64,000 bases of DNA from Gemmataceae bacterium (GTDB lineage Bacteria > Planctomycetota > Planctomycetia > Gemmatales > Gemmataceae): contig JAQGHQ010000414.1 in NCBI GenBank assembly GCA_028288765.1, positions 40,931 to 104,930 on the forward strand, given 5' to 3'. Position numbers and translations under genes: made by a program. The notes below the pieces were generated by a model. It saw nothing but the letters and a program-made list of their open reading frames with translations, was not told the origin of the DNA and searched no databases. Shown here in pieces: positions 50,748 to 58,838 of this stretch (its first letter is position 1; every line of letters starts with the position of its first letter).

Positions 50748-51115
50748 GTGCAGTACCAGCTGGCCTTCCGGTACGTCATCGACCGGCCCGGCGGGTTCAC
50801 CAACCTGCTGCTGGTCATAGTGTGTAAGGCAAGCAGCAGGAGAAGATCTACCCGCTTCGTAGGGCACGCACTGCGTGCCGGGTTTTGTTAGCGAAACGGC
50901 ACGCAGTGCGTGCCCTACAAGACGCCTCGGCCCCCGTGTCTTCGTCATTCCGCGGGTCGCTTTTCTCCTGCCGCCTGCCTAGCCTCATCCCGATGATCGG
51001 GCCGGTCACACCCGGGTATCACAGGCCGAGGTGGCGTCGCCCTGGACCGCGACCCGGACATGCGGCGGCACCCGAGATTCGACTTCAACCGATTCGTGGA
51101 ATACCTGACCCGCCC
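50748..51115 (+). pseudogene. DUF4013-like membrane protein gene broken by a palindromic insertion
   Basis: GTG 50748 starts MQYQLAFRYVIDRPGGFTNLLLVIVC (to about 50825), the start typical of DUF4013-type membrane proteins in planctomycetes. The expected continuation appears about 150 bp later: SLIPMIGPVTPGY (about 50977-51020), then in another frame QAEV and in a third LDRDPDMRRHPRFDFNRFVEYLTRP (about 51039-51115), matching the GY..EV.EALDRDPD....DF.RF..YL segment of the family. The insert between the halves is a nested palindromic repeat, and at least two further frame changes follow (an apparent 2-base CA duplication near 51020 is one). The rest of the gene is missing where the HNH gene begins. 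No intact product is possible. Confidence 0.65.
50826..50976. repeat. Nested palindromic repeats inside the DUF4013-like pseudogene
   Basis: The outer arms are AGGCAAGCAGCAGGAGAAG (about 50827-50845) and TTTCTCCTGCCGCCTGCCT (about 50957-50975), complementary with three differences. Inside is a perfect 22-bp palindrome (50859-50880 and 50897-50918) of the GTAGGGCACGCACTGCGTG family, also found at 59984-60043. One element therefore appears to have entered another that had already split the gene. Confidence 0.75.
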
Positions 51116-51118
51116 CCT

Positions 51119-51424
51119 TCATACCTTCCGCCGGCGCTGCTTGTTCTTTTTCTTGCGGGACGGCGGCTGGTTGCGAACCCACCTCAAGAACGGGCCGAGC
51201 TCCGGCGCGACCCGGAGCTGGCCTACCGTTGGGTAGAGCGCGGCGAGGGTGTTATTCGTGTACGTCGCGTGGATCATCCCGTGGCACTGTGAGCACAGCC
51301 GTTCCACGTCATCGGCCGTGCCGCCTTTCGACTGCGGCTTACAGTGGTGTTTGGTCAGCTGCCCGAGCGGGAACGGCCGCTCGCACAGAGCACACGGACG
51401 GGCGGGTTCGGGACCCGGTGTCAT
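51119..51424 (-). CDS. Small HNH-type endonuclease domain protein
   Basis: This is a 101-residue protein. CALCERPFPLGQLTKHHCKPQSKGGTADDVERLCSQCHGMIHATYTN shows two Cys pairs (CALC and CSQC) and the HHC...H core of the zinc-stabilised HNH fold, ending with a basic tail (RKKKNKQRRRKV) that could bind nucleic acid. ATG 51424 is preferred over the longer frame to 51523, whose extra residues look non-coding. No phage or restriction genes are adjacent. Its 3' end lies exactly where the DUF4013-like pseudogene is cut off, so arrival of this gene may have truncated it. The biological role is unknown. Confidence 0.8.
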   Translation of the reverse strand: MTPGPEPARPCALCERPFPLGQLTKHHCKPQSKGGTADDVERLCSQCHGMIHATYTNNTLAALYPTVGQLRVAPELGPFLRWVRNQPPSRKKKNKQRRRKV

Positions 51425-51587
51425 GGGCACGGGACGGGAAAAAAGAAGAGGACTCGGGACGGATACCCGGTCGACCCGCTGGCCCGCCACCCGGAGATTA
51501 GGGGCGCGGAACCGGGCTCTCAAAATGATACACTGACCCGGTCGGGGTTCGCGCCACTACCCCCCGAACACCCGAGAAAGGACCGCG

Positions 51588-52628
51588 ATGAACGCACTCC
51601 TCTTGCCTCTGGCCCTTACCCTCGGGGCCGACCCGGCGGCCGACTGGAAGACTGCCGAGGCGGCCCACCTCCAGAATATCAAGCAGGTGACGTTCGATTT
51701 CGTCCGGGCCGGGGAAGGATACTTCTCCCCGGACGGGAAGCAGATCATCTTCCAGGCCGAGGAGAAGGACACCGGAAACCCGTTCTACCAGATCTTCGTG
51801 CAGGACCTCGCATCCGGGCGGGTCCGCCGGATCAGCCCCGGGCTCGGCCGGACCACGTGCTCGTACTTCCGTCCGGATGGGAAGCGGGTGATCTTCGCCA
51901 GCAGCCACGGCGATCCGGAGGCGAAGAAACATCAGGAGGCGGAGCTCCGGCAGCGGGAAGAAGACCGGAAGAAGGGGACGCCGCCCCGGCGGTACTCGTG
52001 GGCGTTCGACCCGCACATGAAGATCTACGAGGCGAACCCGGACGGGACGGACCTCAAGTGCCTGACCCCGGACGCGAAGGTGTACACCGCCGAGGGCAGC
52101 TACTCGGCCGACGGGAAGCGGATCGTGTACAGCGCGGGGTCCGCCGGGAACGTCGAGCTGTACATCATGAACGCGGACGGGACTGGATCGCGGCGGCTGA
52201 CAAACGCCCCGAACTGCTACAACGGCGGGCCGTTCTTCAGCCCGGACGGGACGAAGGTGATCTTCCGGTCGGACCGCAAGGAAAAGGACCGGCTACAGCT
52301 GTACGTGATCAACGCCGACGGGACCGGCGAGAAGGCGATCACGGACAACGACAAATGGGTGTACTGGGCCCCGTACTGGTACAAGGACGGCAAGCACATC
52401 ATCTACACGGCCGCCGACCACACGGACCCGACCGCCCGGCCGAACTACGACCTGTACTGGTCGAGCCTTGAGACCGGGAAGACGACGCGGCTCACTTTTG
52501 CACCGGGTCAGGACGTACTGCCGGTGTTCAGCCCGGACTACGCGAAGGTGATGTGGACGAGCAGCCGCGACGGCCGCTCCCCGACCCAGCTTTACATCGC
52601 CGATTTCACCCCGCCGAAGGACGAATGA
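51588..52628 (+). CDS. Exported TolB-like PD40 propeller protein
   Basis: This is a 346-residue protein with a short hydrophobic leader (MNALLLPLALTLGADPA). The blades are WD40-like PD40 repeats: AGEGYFSPDGKQIIFQAEEKD, TTCSYFRPDGKRVIFASSHGD, AEGSYSADGKRIVYSAGSAG, GGPFFSPDGTKVIFRSDRKEKD, WAPYWYKDGKHIIYTAADH and PVFSPDYAKVMWTSSRDG, each followed by an IYVMNADGTG-like strand. The pattern is that of TolB or the propeller of dipeptidyl peptidase-type enzymes without the hydrolase domain. In this setting a periplasmic binding or scaffold role is likely; the tol genes are not nearby, so it is probably not TolB itself. It converges on the large protease gene 12 bp away, with no obvious terminator. 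Confidence 0.85.
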   Translation: MNALLLPLALTLGADPAADWKTAEAAHLQNIKQVTFDFVRAGEGYFSPDGKQIIFQAEEKDTGNPFYQIFVQDLASGRVRRISPGLGRTTCSYFRPDGKRVIFASSHGDPEAKKHQEAELRQREEDRKKGTPPRRYSWAFDPHMKIYEANPDGTDLKCLTPDAKVYTAEGSYSADGKRIVYSAGSAGNVELYIMNADGTGSRRLTNAPNCYNGGPFFSPDGTKVIFRSDRKEKDRLQLYVINADGTGEKAITDNDKWVYWAPYWYKDGKHIIYTAADHTDPTARPNYDLYWSSLETGKTTRLTFAPGQDVLPVFSPDYAKVMWTSSRDGRSPTQLYIADFTPPKDE

Positions 52629-52640
52629 GCCGGCCCGGCG

Positions 52641-55600
52641 TTACGGTTTCTTCTCCGGCCTCAGCCCGGCCGCGAGGAGCTTAGCGAGGGACCCGTCAGC
52701 CTCCTTCCGGACGTTGTCGTCCGGGTGGTGGGCGCCCAGCCCTTCCAGCCGTTCCCGGAGTGCGTTCCGCTCCTTGTCGGAAAGCTTTTTCGGGTCCAGT
52801 TTTCCGAGGGTCTGGGTCGCCCACACCTGAAGGTCGGCCGGGTACTTGGCCACTTTTTCCTTCCCGCCCGAAGTGTTCCGGAACGACCACGCGGTCCTCT
52901 CCTTCAGCCCCTTGACGACCTCGTCCCCGCCGATCCGGACGAGCGCGTCGGCCGCGGCCGGGCGGAGGGTGGCGTCCCGGTCGGCCGCCAGGACGATGTA
53001 CGGAATGGCCGTGGCCGGCACGTCCCGCCCCCGCTCGGCGAGCACCTCGCAGATCCGCACGCGGACGTCCCGCGGCAGCTTTTCCTCGAGGGCCTTGGCG
53101 AGTGCGTCCGTGGTCGTCGGGCCGAGCCGGCCCAAGGTCGAGACGGCCTGGACCTGGGTCGAGTCGGTGGCACCCGGCATTGGCCCGGCGTCCAGGACCG
53201 CCCCACCGGTCGCGGGCCGCCCGGTTCCCCGCCGGGAGTCGGCGGACCCGCGGACGACGCCCAGTTCGATCGCGAAACTCACCGTCCGCTTCGCCGGGTC
53301 GACAGCGGTGTTAACCCCGACCAACTCGCCCCGGTCGTTGGCCACGGCGCCGCCGCTATCCCCGGGGTTCATCGGGATATCGGTCTCCAGTACCCGACAG
53401 GCAACGGGCTGGACCCCGTACAGGTTCATCCGGTGGTCGTAGATGTTCAGGACTTTTCCCTGGGTGTACCGCCAGAGAGCCCCCTCCATACGTGCGAGGT
53501 TCACACCCACGGCCCCGACCGTGTGAAGGCTCTGCCCAGGGCGGGCCGATTCCCGCGCGAGCGGGAGGGCGACGACGCCGGGCGGGGGGGCGGTGTCGAG
53601 CTGGATGATCGCGAGGTCGGCCTGCGGGGACTTCGCAACCACCCGGCCGGTCGTGGCGTACCCGGCCTTCGTCAACCGCTGCAGGTTCGCCGCGTAGTAG
53701 GCCGGCGTCGACTTGAGCTCGGTGCCCTCCCGGACCGGGAAGCAGATCGTGAACGAGTCCCCGGCGGCGGCGACGTGGTAGTTCGTGAGGATCAAACGGT
53801 CCGCCGCGTCGATCAGCGTTGCGTTGCCGGAGTCCGTCTGCTGGCCGAACCGCTCGACGATGACCCAGGCGGCCGATTTCCTCAGCCGGTCCGCGAGCTG
53901 CTCCCCGCTCAGGGGGCCCGGAGCCGGAGCCGGCCCCGGCACCGCGCCGGCCGCCGCGGGGGCACGGCTCATGAGTTCGACCACCTGCGGGGCATGGGGG
54001 GCCGCCTCCGGGCCGACCGCGGCGACGGCTTTCAGGGCGTGCAGCTGGACCGCCGGGTTCGGGCTCTTCAGGCACTCGGCCACTGCCGGGAGCTGGTCCT
54101 TGACCGCCGCCGGGCCGAGCCTGGCCAGCTTGGCGAGCACGGCCGCCTTCACCGCCGGGTCGTCGACCTTGAGCAGGGTCGCCAGCACCGGTCCGTCCGT
54201 GGCGGGCTCGGTCATCTCGAGACCGAGCAGAACGCGGCCGGCCAGCTCCCGGAGGGCCGGGCCGGTGTCCGGGTCGAGGAACCGGGCCACGGCCGCGACC
54301 GCCCCGGGCCCGCCCCCGATCTCCCCGACCGCCCGGACCGCGGCCGTCCGCACCTTCACGTTCTCGTCGCGGGTGAGCGCGATGAGGGTGGGAAGGACCT
54401 TCTTCACCCCCGGGCCCCATTTCGCGACCGCGCGGACCGCGCCCGCACGGATCTCGGCGGACTCGTCGGCGAGTCGGGGTTCGAACCACTCCAGGGCGGT
54501 CGTCTCGTCCGGGGCGGTGAGAAGTACGACGGACAGGCAGCGGAGGGACAACTGGGGAGCCCGGAGGTTGTCGACCAGGATCTTGCGTTCCGCCCCCTCG
54601 TACGGGGCGAAGGCGGCCAACACCCGGGCCGCCGTGGAGGCCGCGGCCGGGTCGGGGTCCAGGGCCCGGATGAGCAACCGACCGAACACCACCGGCTTCG
54701 AGTCCGGGCCGTAGAACGCGACCGCCCGGAGGGCGGCCTCCCGGATCTCGGCGTCCCGATCGTCCAGGGCCGCGGTCAAAGCCGGGAGCTGGTCCCGGGA
54801 CACCTTCTCGGCGGTGGAGTAGTACCCGAGGGCGTACAGCCGTCCGAACTTACCGGCCCCAGCGAGCGCCTTCCCGACGCACCCCAGGTCCTCCTTGGCC
54901 GGCGGCCCGATCTGGTCGATCGCGACCGCAGCGATCCGTCGAACCCGCTCGTCCGGGTCGTCGAGGAGGTCGACCAGCGCCGGCACGGCAGCCCGGGCAC
55001 CGCCCTTCATCAGCCCGAGCCGGCGGACCGCGTCGACCCGGGCGTCCGTTTCCCCGGTCCGGGTGCGGGCGACCAGGGCGGGCAGTGGGACTGTTTCCTC
55101 GGCCGGGGAGGTCGGTGCGGCCGGGACGGGAGCCCCGGCCTGGTCTTCCCAGGCCCACCCATTCTTGAGCGCGAAGGCGGTGAGGTATACCTTTACTTCG
55201 GACAGGTCGATGTCCTTTTCTACCAGATCCGCTCGCAAGTCACCGGCCGCCACGACGGCGACCAGCTCGCCCCGGTCGTTGACTGTCGGTCCCCCGCTGT
55301 CGCCCGGGTTGCTCGGCTTCTGGGTCTCCAAGAGCATCGCCTCGACCTTTTGCCCACCCTTGTAGTTCATGCTGTCCTTGTACCGGCCGCGGACTGTCCC
55401 CGTCGAGAGCCGCCAGAGCGTCCCGGAGAAGTTCGGGAACTTCACCCCGGAGGCTCCGAGCGAATACACGGTCGACCCGGCCACCGCCGGCTTCACGGCG
55501 AGCGGCAGCCCGACCGCCTCGTCGGGCACGCGTTCGAGCTCCACCAGCGCCAGGTCGACCCGCGGGTCCCGGCCTACCACCTTCCCAGAGATAAGTAGGT

Positions 55601-56321
55601 CGACCGAGTTTTTGATGTAATGGGCCGGGTCGGTAATCAAATCTCCCTGCGGGCCGAACGCGGGAAAGTAAACATTGACCTGTTGCGATTCCTCCACCAC
55701 GTGGTAATTGGAGACGACTAGCCCCCGCGACTTATGGACCAGGAACCCGCTGCCGCAGCTGGTGACGCGGCCGCCACCGCCCTTGTCGGTGAGAGTGATG
55801 AAGACAGTGCTCTTGAGGAGCCGCTGGTTCACCTGCTCGCCGGAGAGGGTCTTGGGTGCCTTGTCTTCTGCCCGCGCCTGGGGCGGGGCAGGGTCGGCCG
55901 GTTTCGGGTCGGCCGGCTTCAGGTCGGCCGGTTTCGGGTCGGCCGGCTTCGGGACCGCGCGATCCGCCTCGGCGGTTGCCTCGGGCGGGCGGTTCGCCTT
56001 CCGGGCGACCAGCCACCAGGCTACACCACCTCCGGCCGCAACGACCAGGACCAGCGCCCCGACCAGCCCCACGATCAGTGTGCCCCGTCCACGACGTTGC
56101 TGCTCCGGTTGGTCGTCGTCAAGCGATAGCGGGGCCGGGGTCTTCCGACGAAGCGGGCGGTAACGGTTACGGGGAACAGGCCGAGAGTCGGTCGTCTCGG
56201 GGTCGTCCGTGTCGGCGGGAAGGAACTGGTGTTTGCACCGCGGGCACGTGACCCGCTTGCCCGGTTGTAGGGTCGGGACCTGCAGCCGGGTCTCACACGA
56301 CGGGCATACCACCGTACTCAT
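52641..56321 (-). CDS. Membrane-anchored protein with two trypsin-like protease domains and HEAT repeats
   Basis: This is a 1226-residue protein. It begins with a zinc-ribbon (CPSC...CPRC, residues 6-28), followed by one membrane span (about 80-105, GTLIVGLVGALVLVVAAGGGVAW) and a Pro/Lys repeat linker. First S1 protease domain about 160-400: NYHVV (His), DPRVDLALVEL (Asp), NPGDSGGP (Ser). A HEAT-repeat block covers about 420-790 (DARVDAVRRLGLMKGGARAAVPALVDLLDDPDERVRR and many more). Second protease domain about 800-1030: NYHVAAA, QADLAIIQLD, NPGDSGGA. A short HEAT tail ends it. Both triads are complete, so both domains could be active in the periplasm. Zinc-ribbon plus anchor is common in planctomycete proteins. 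Substrates are unknown. Confidence 0.88.
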   Translation of the reverse strand: MSTVVCPSCETRLQVPTLQPGKRVTCPRCKHQFLPADTDDPETTDSRPVPRNRYRPLRRKTPAPLSLDDDQPEQQRRGRGTLIVGLVGALVLVVAAGGGVAWWLVARKANRPPEATAEADRAVPKPADPKPADLKPADPKPADPAPPQARAEDKAPKTLSGEQVNQRLLKSTVFITLTDKGGGGRVTSCGSGFLVHKSRGLVVSNYHVVEESQQVNVYFPAFGPQGDLITDPAHYIKNSVDLLISGKVVGRDPRVDLALVELERVPDEAVGLPLAVKPAVAGSTVYSLGASGVKFPNFSGTLWRLSTGTVRGRYKDSMNYKGGQKVEAMLLETQKPSNPGDSGGPTVNDRGELVAVVAAGDLRADLVEKDIDLSEVKVYLTAFALKNGWAWEDQAGAPVPAAPTSPAEETVPLPALVARTRTGETDARVDAVRRLGLMKGGARAAVPALVDLLDDPDERVRRIAAVAIDQIGPPAKEDLGCVGKALAGAGKFGRLYALGYYSTAEKVSRDQLPALTAALDDRDAEIREAALRAVAFYGPDSKPVVFGRLLIRALDPDPAAASTAARVLAAFAPYEGAERKILVDNLRAPQLSLRCLSVVLLTAPDETTALEWFEPRLADESAEIRAGAVRAVAKWGPGVKKVLPTLIALTRDENVKVRTAAVRAVGEIGGGPGAVAAVARFLDPDTGPALRELAGRVLLGLEMTEPATDGPVLATLLKVDDPAVKAAVLAKLARLGPAAVKDQLPAVAECLKSPNPAVQLHALKAVAAVGPEAAPHAPQVVELMSRAPAAAGAVPGPAPAPGPLSGEQLADRLRKSAAWVIVERFGQQTDSGNATLIDAADRLILTNYHVAAAGDSFTICFPVREGTELKSTPAYYAANLQRLTKAGYATTGRVVAKSPQADLAIIQLDTAPPPGVVALPLARESARPGQSLHTVGAVGVNLARMEGALWRYTQGKVLNIYDHRMNLYGVQPVACRVLETDIPMNPGDSGGAVANDRGELVGVNTAVDPAKRTVSFAIELGVVRGSADSRRGTGRPATGGAVLDAGPMPGATDSTQVQAVSTLGRLGPTTTDALAKALEEKLPRDVRVRICEVLAERGRDVPATAIPYIVLAADRDATLRPAAADALVRIGGDEVVKGLKERTAWSFRNTSGGKEKVAKYPADLQVWATQTLGKLDPKKLSDKERNALRERLEGLGAHHPDDNVRKEADGSLAKLLAAGLRPEKKP
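55891..55950. repeat. Four 15-bp tandem repeats in the protease linker
   Basis: GGTCGGCCGG(T/C)TTC units repeat four times in a row (55891-55905, 55906-55920, 55921-55935, 55936-55950) and encode the Pro-Lys-Pro-Ala-Asp repeats of the linker after the membrane anchor. Copy number is likely to vary between strains. Confidence 0.9.
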
Positions 56322-56584
56322 GGGCGCTCCGGGCGGGGACTGTCGTCCGGGAAGGTCGAGAGCTTCCTCGATTCAGATCAAGATGTTATCGGAGAAGCGT
56401 ACTGAACGCAAGGATAGGTCTTCGGCGTGCGTCAATGATTTGCACGGTGAACGACAAAACAACACGATCGCGGGCCGAGAAGGCAGTGACTCGCTCGCCG
56501 AAGTTGGCGAACTGTTTGTTCTTGCTACCGTAATGCTGGGGCCCGAGTGACGTGCGGGCCGAGCAGCTCAAACCCGGTCCCGCC

Positions 56585-57562
56585 ATGCCCGCCAATCTCC
56601 GTATGCTTCCCCGCGTCCTCGCCGACCTGCCGGTCGCGCCGACCGTTACCGGGCTTCTCGCCACGGAGGTCGATCTGGTCCCGTGGTCGGCGGCGAATGA
56701 GGTCGGGGCGGACCGCATCGAGGCGGTGTACACTTACGGTCACCCGACCGTGAACGCCGCCCTGCTCGACCGGTTGCCCGGGGTTCGTGTCGTCAGTAAT
56801 TTCGGGGTCGGGGTCGATCACATCGATGTGGCGGCCGCGGCGGCCCGGGGTGTCCCGGTCGGGAACACCCCGGGCGTCCTCGACGGCGCGACCGCCGATC
56901 TCGCGTTCGCGCTGGTACTCGCCGCCGGCCGGCGGGTGGTCGAGGGCGACCGGTTCGCCCGCGGGCCGAACTTTCTCCACTACGACCCCACGCTCATTCT
57001 CGGCCGGGAGGTCCACGGGAGCACGCTGGGGGTCGTGGGAATGGGCCGGATCGGCGAGCAGGTCGCCCGCCGGGCCCGCGGGTTCGACATGACCGTGCTC
57101 TACTGCAACCGGAATCGGAAGCCGGCGGCCGAGGCCGCGCTCGGCGTGCAGTACGCCCCCCTCGACGAACTCTTGGCGGAGGCGGATTACGTGGTCCTGA
57201 CGGTGCCGCTCACGCCCCAAACCCGCGGCCTGATCGGCCGGCCGGAGATATCGCGGATGAAGCCGACCGCGACTTTGGTGAACGTCGCCCGCGGGGCCGT
57301 GGTCGACCTTTCGGCGGTCACCGAAGCACTGGCTGCGAGGAAGATCCACGCCGCCGCGCTCGACGTGACCGACCCGGAGCCGCTCCCGCGCGATCATCCC
57401 GTCCTCCAGCTGCCGAACGTGATCATTACCCCCCACCTCGGCAGCGCGACCGACCAGACGCGGCAGCGAATGGCCGAGATGTCGGTCGACAACTTGCTCG
57501 CCGGGCTCGCCGGCCGGCCACTCCCGTTCCGGGTGAACCCGCCCGAGAGGCCCGCCCGGTGA
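56585..57562 (+). CDS. D-isomer-specific 2-hydroxyacid dehydrogenase
   Basis: This is a 325-residue cytoplasmic NAD(P)-dependent dehydrogenase of the glyoxylate/hydroxypyruvate reductase type. Seen: RVVSNFGVGVDHIDVAAAAARGVPVGNTPGVLDGATADLAFALVLAAGRR, the nucleotide-binding STLGVVGMGRIGEQVARRARGFDM, the catalytic Arg in NVARGAVVDLSAV, Glu in DVTDPEPLPRDHP and the His of ITPHLGSAT. Starts at 56552 (GTG), 56585 or 56600 are possible; 56585 is used. Lying next to a creatininase and an enolase-superfamily gene it is probably part of a small catabolic group, e.g. sugar-acid metabolism. The 263-bp region before it is shared with the divergent protease gene and contains no recognised element. Confidence 0.92.
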   Translation: MPANLRMLPRVLADLPVAPTVTGLLATEVDLVPWSAANEVGADRIEAVYTYGHPTVNAALLDRLPGVRVVSNFGVGVDHIDVAAAAARGVPVGNTPGVLDGATADLAFALVLAAGRRVVEGDRFARGPNFLHYDPTLILGREVHGSTLGVVGMGRIGEQVARRARGFDMTVLYCNRNRKPAAEAALGVQYAPLDELLAEADYVVLTVPLTPQTRGLIGRPEISRMKPTATLVNVARGAVVDLSAVTEALAARKIHAAALDVTDPEPLPRDHPVLQLPNVIITPHLGSATDQTRQRMAEMSVDNLLAGLAGRPLPFRVNPPERPAR

Positions 57563-57642
57563 CCGACCCGGTTCGGTTCTTGCTCTCGGGTGTCGTTGGC
57601 GGTACTGTGCAGCGACCCGCTGAACTCCTTGCCTTCCCCACC

Positions 57643-57855
57643 ATGACGACCCCGCGCTGCACACTCCTCCCTCTGCCCGATCATCAGGTCAGCTTTCAGG
57701 TCGACGGGGTCGAACGCCTCCGCTGGCACTTCGGGCCCCCAATACCCGCGGCCGTTGGCGGGGCCCTTGCGGAGTTCACGAAACGGCCCGGGTTCGAACT
57801 GGTCCGGGCCCCGGCCAAACACACCGCTTACGGCGTGCGGCGGAAGCCGACGTAG
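57643..57855 (+). pseudogene. Frameshifted remnant of a DUF6807 (PmoA-like) gene
   Basis: From ATG 57643 the frame reads CTLLPLPDHQVSFQVDGVERLRWHFGP, which is the characteristic start of the DUF6807/PmoA-like family common in planctomycetes. The expected QYPRP then occurs in the next frame directly after a run of five C at 57736-57740, followed by LAGPL instead of FFYPLxGP, after which no family sequence is found in any frame. The in-frame continuation to 57855 (GALAEFTKRPGFELVRAPAK) is not recognised. It could be a real short protein of 70 residues, or 98 from the GTG at 57559. The remnant reading is preferred because of the exact match across the frame change. Confidence 0.5.
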
Positions 57856-57907
57856 CCGCGCCGTCACTACCCCCGACCGACATTTCATCCCACCCTGAGG
57901 TCCGCCG

Positions 57908-58780
57908 ATGAGCCGAGCAAAGACCGAATACCGGTACGAAAAGCTGACCTGGCCCGAGATCAACGACGCGGTCGACCTCGGCAAGGTGTGTATCGTCCCG
58001 TGTGGGGCGGTGGAGCAGCACGGCCCGCACCTGCCGCTCGACGTCGACCTCGTGTGTCCCGTGGGGGTCGCGACCGGGGCGGGCCGCGAGATCCCCGACA
58101 AGATGCTCGTCCTGCCGGTCGTCGCCTACGGCTACACCGGCCACGTGATGGACTTTCCGGGCACGATCAACAACGACTTCGAGCACTTCATGCACCACGT
58201 GCTCGACATCACGAAATCGCTCGCCTATCACGGGTTCAAGAAGATCATCCTCTTGAACGGCCACGGGTCGAACATGCCGAACCTCGACCTCGTCGCCCGC
58301 CGGACGAACCTCGAGACCGACGCCGAGTGTGTCCTGGCCGCGTGGTGGAACCTGCTCACCGTGGACAAAACGTTCCTGCCGCGGTGGCGGCAGAGCAAGT
58401 TCCCGGGCGGGTGTGCGCATGCGTGCGAGCTCGAAACGAGCCTTTACCTCTACCTCGACGGCGACAACGTCCGCAAGGACCTGATCAAGAGCGGGACGAT
58501 CAGCTTCAACGAGGAAGACAACCCGTTCACCTGGGTCGACCTGTTCGCGGCCGGCCCGGCCACGGTCATCTCCTGGACGAGCAGCTATTCCGACACCGGG
58601 GTGCTCGGCGAGGCGGAGCTGGCGACGGCCGAGAAGGGCCGCCAGGCGTATGAGGAGGCGGTGAAACAGCTGATCCGGTTCGTAACCTGGTTCAAGGACC
58701 GGCCCAAGGACGTGCGGAAGGACCGCCACCGCCACAAGCCGACGATGCCGCTCCCGTGGGGCCAGCGGCCGGTTTCCTGA
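57908..58780 (+). CDS. Creatininase family amidohydrolase
   Basis: This is a 290-residue protein with the creatininase metal site: IVPCGAVEQHGPHLPLDVDLVCP (Glu, His and Asp ligands), YGYTGHVMDFPGTI, ILLNGHGSN (His) and CAHACELETS (Glu). Members include creatinine amidohydrolase, FAPy deformylase-like enzymes, and the mycofactocin peptidase MftE; all hydrolyse an amide bond with a dinuclear metal centre. Which applies here is not decidable, since no creatine genes or mycofactocin genes are visible. A relatively long C-terminus rich in basic residues (KDRPKDVRKDRHRHKP) is unusual. It lies between the 2-hydroxyacid dehydrogenase region and the enolase-superfamily gene, probably co-transcribed with the latter. 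Confidence 0.9.
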   Translation: MSRAKTEYRYEKLTWPEINDAVDLGKVCIVPCGAVEQHGPHLPLDVDLVCPVGVATGAGREIPDKMLVLPVVAYGYTGHVMDFPGTINNDFEHFMHHVLDITKSLAYHGFKKIILLNGHGSNMPNLDLVARRTNLETDAECVLAAWWNLLTVDKTFLPRWRQSKFPGGCAHACELETSLYLYLDGDNVRKDLIKSGTISFNEEDNPFTWVDLFAAGPATVISWTSSYSDTGVLGEAELATAEKGRQAYEEAVKQLIRFVTWFKDRPKDVRKDRHRHKPTMPLPWGQRPVS

Positions 58781-58787
58781 TCCTCCA

Positions 58788-58822
58788 CCTGGGAGCGCGG
58801 CCGTCTCGGCCGCGCTCCCAGG
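58788..58822. repeat. Perfect 16-bp palindrome of the CGGCCGTCTCGGCCG family
   Basis: Arms 58788-58803 and 58807-58822 (CCTGGGAGCGCGGCCG and complement) with loop TCT, between the creatininase and enolase-superfamily genes. The centre is the same as at 14346-14362 and close to those at 12448-12509. The ribosome-binding site of the next gene (AAGGA) follows it. Confidence 0.8.
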
Positions 58823-58838
58823 GTAATAAGGACCACGC

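Noticed and set aside
52725..55598. 957-codon plus-strand ORF opposite the double protease
   Set aside because: It is antisense to HEAT repeats and protease domains with clear motifs; no own domain or ribosome-binding site.
55891..55950. Tandem repeats as a separate mobile element
   Set aside because: They are simple 15-bp coding repeats for a Pro/Lys/Ala/Asp linker.
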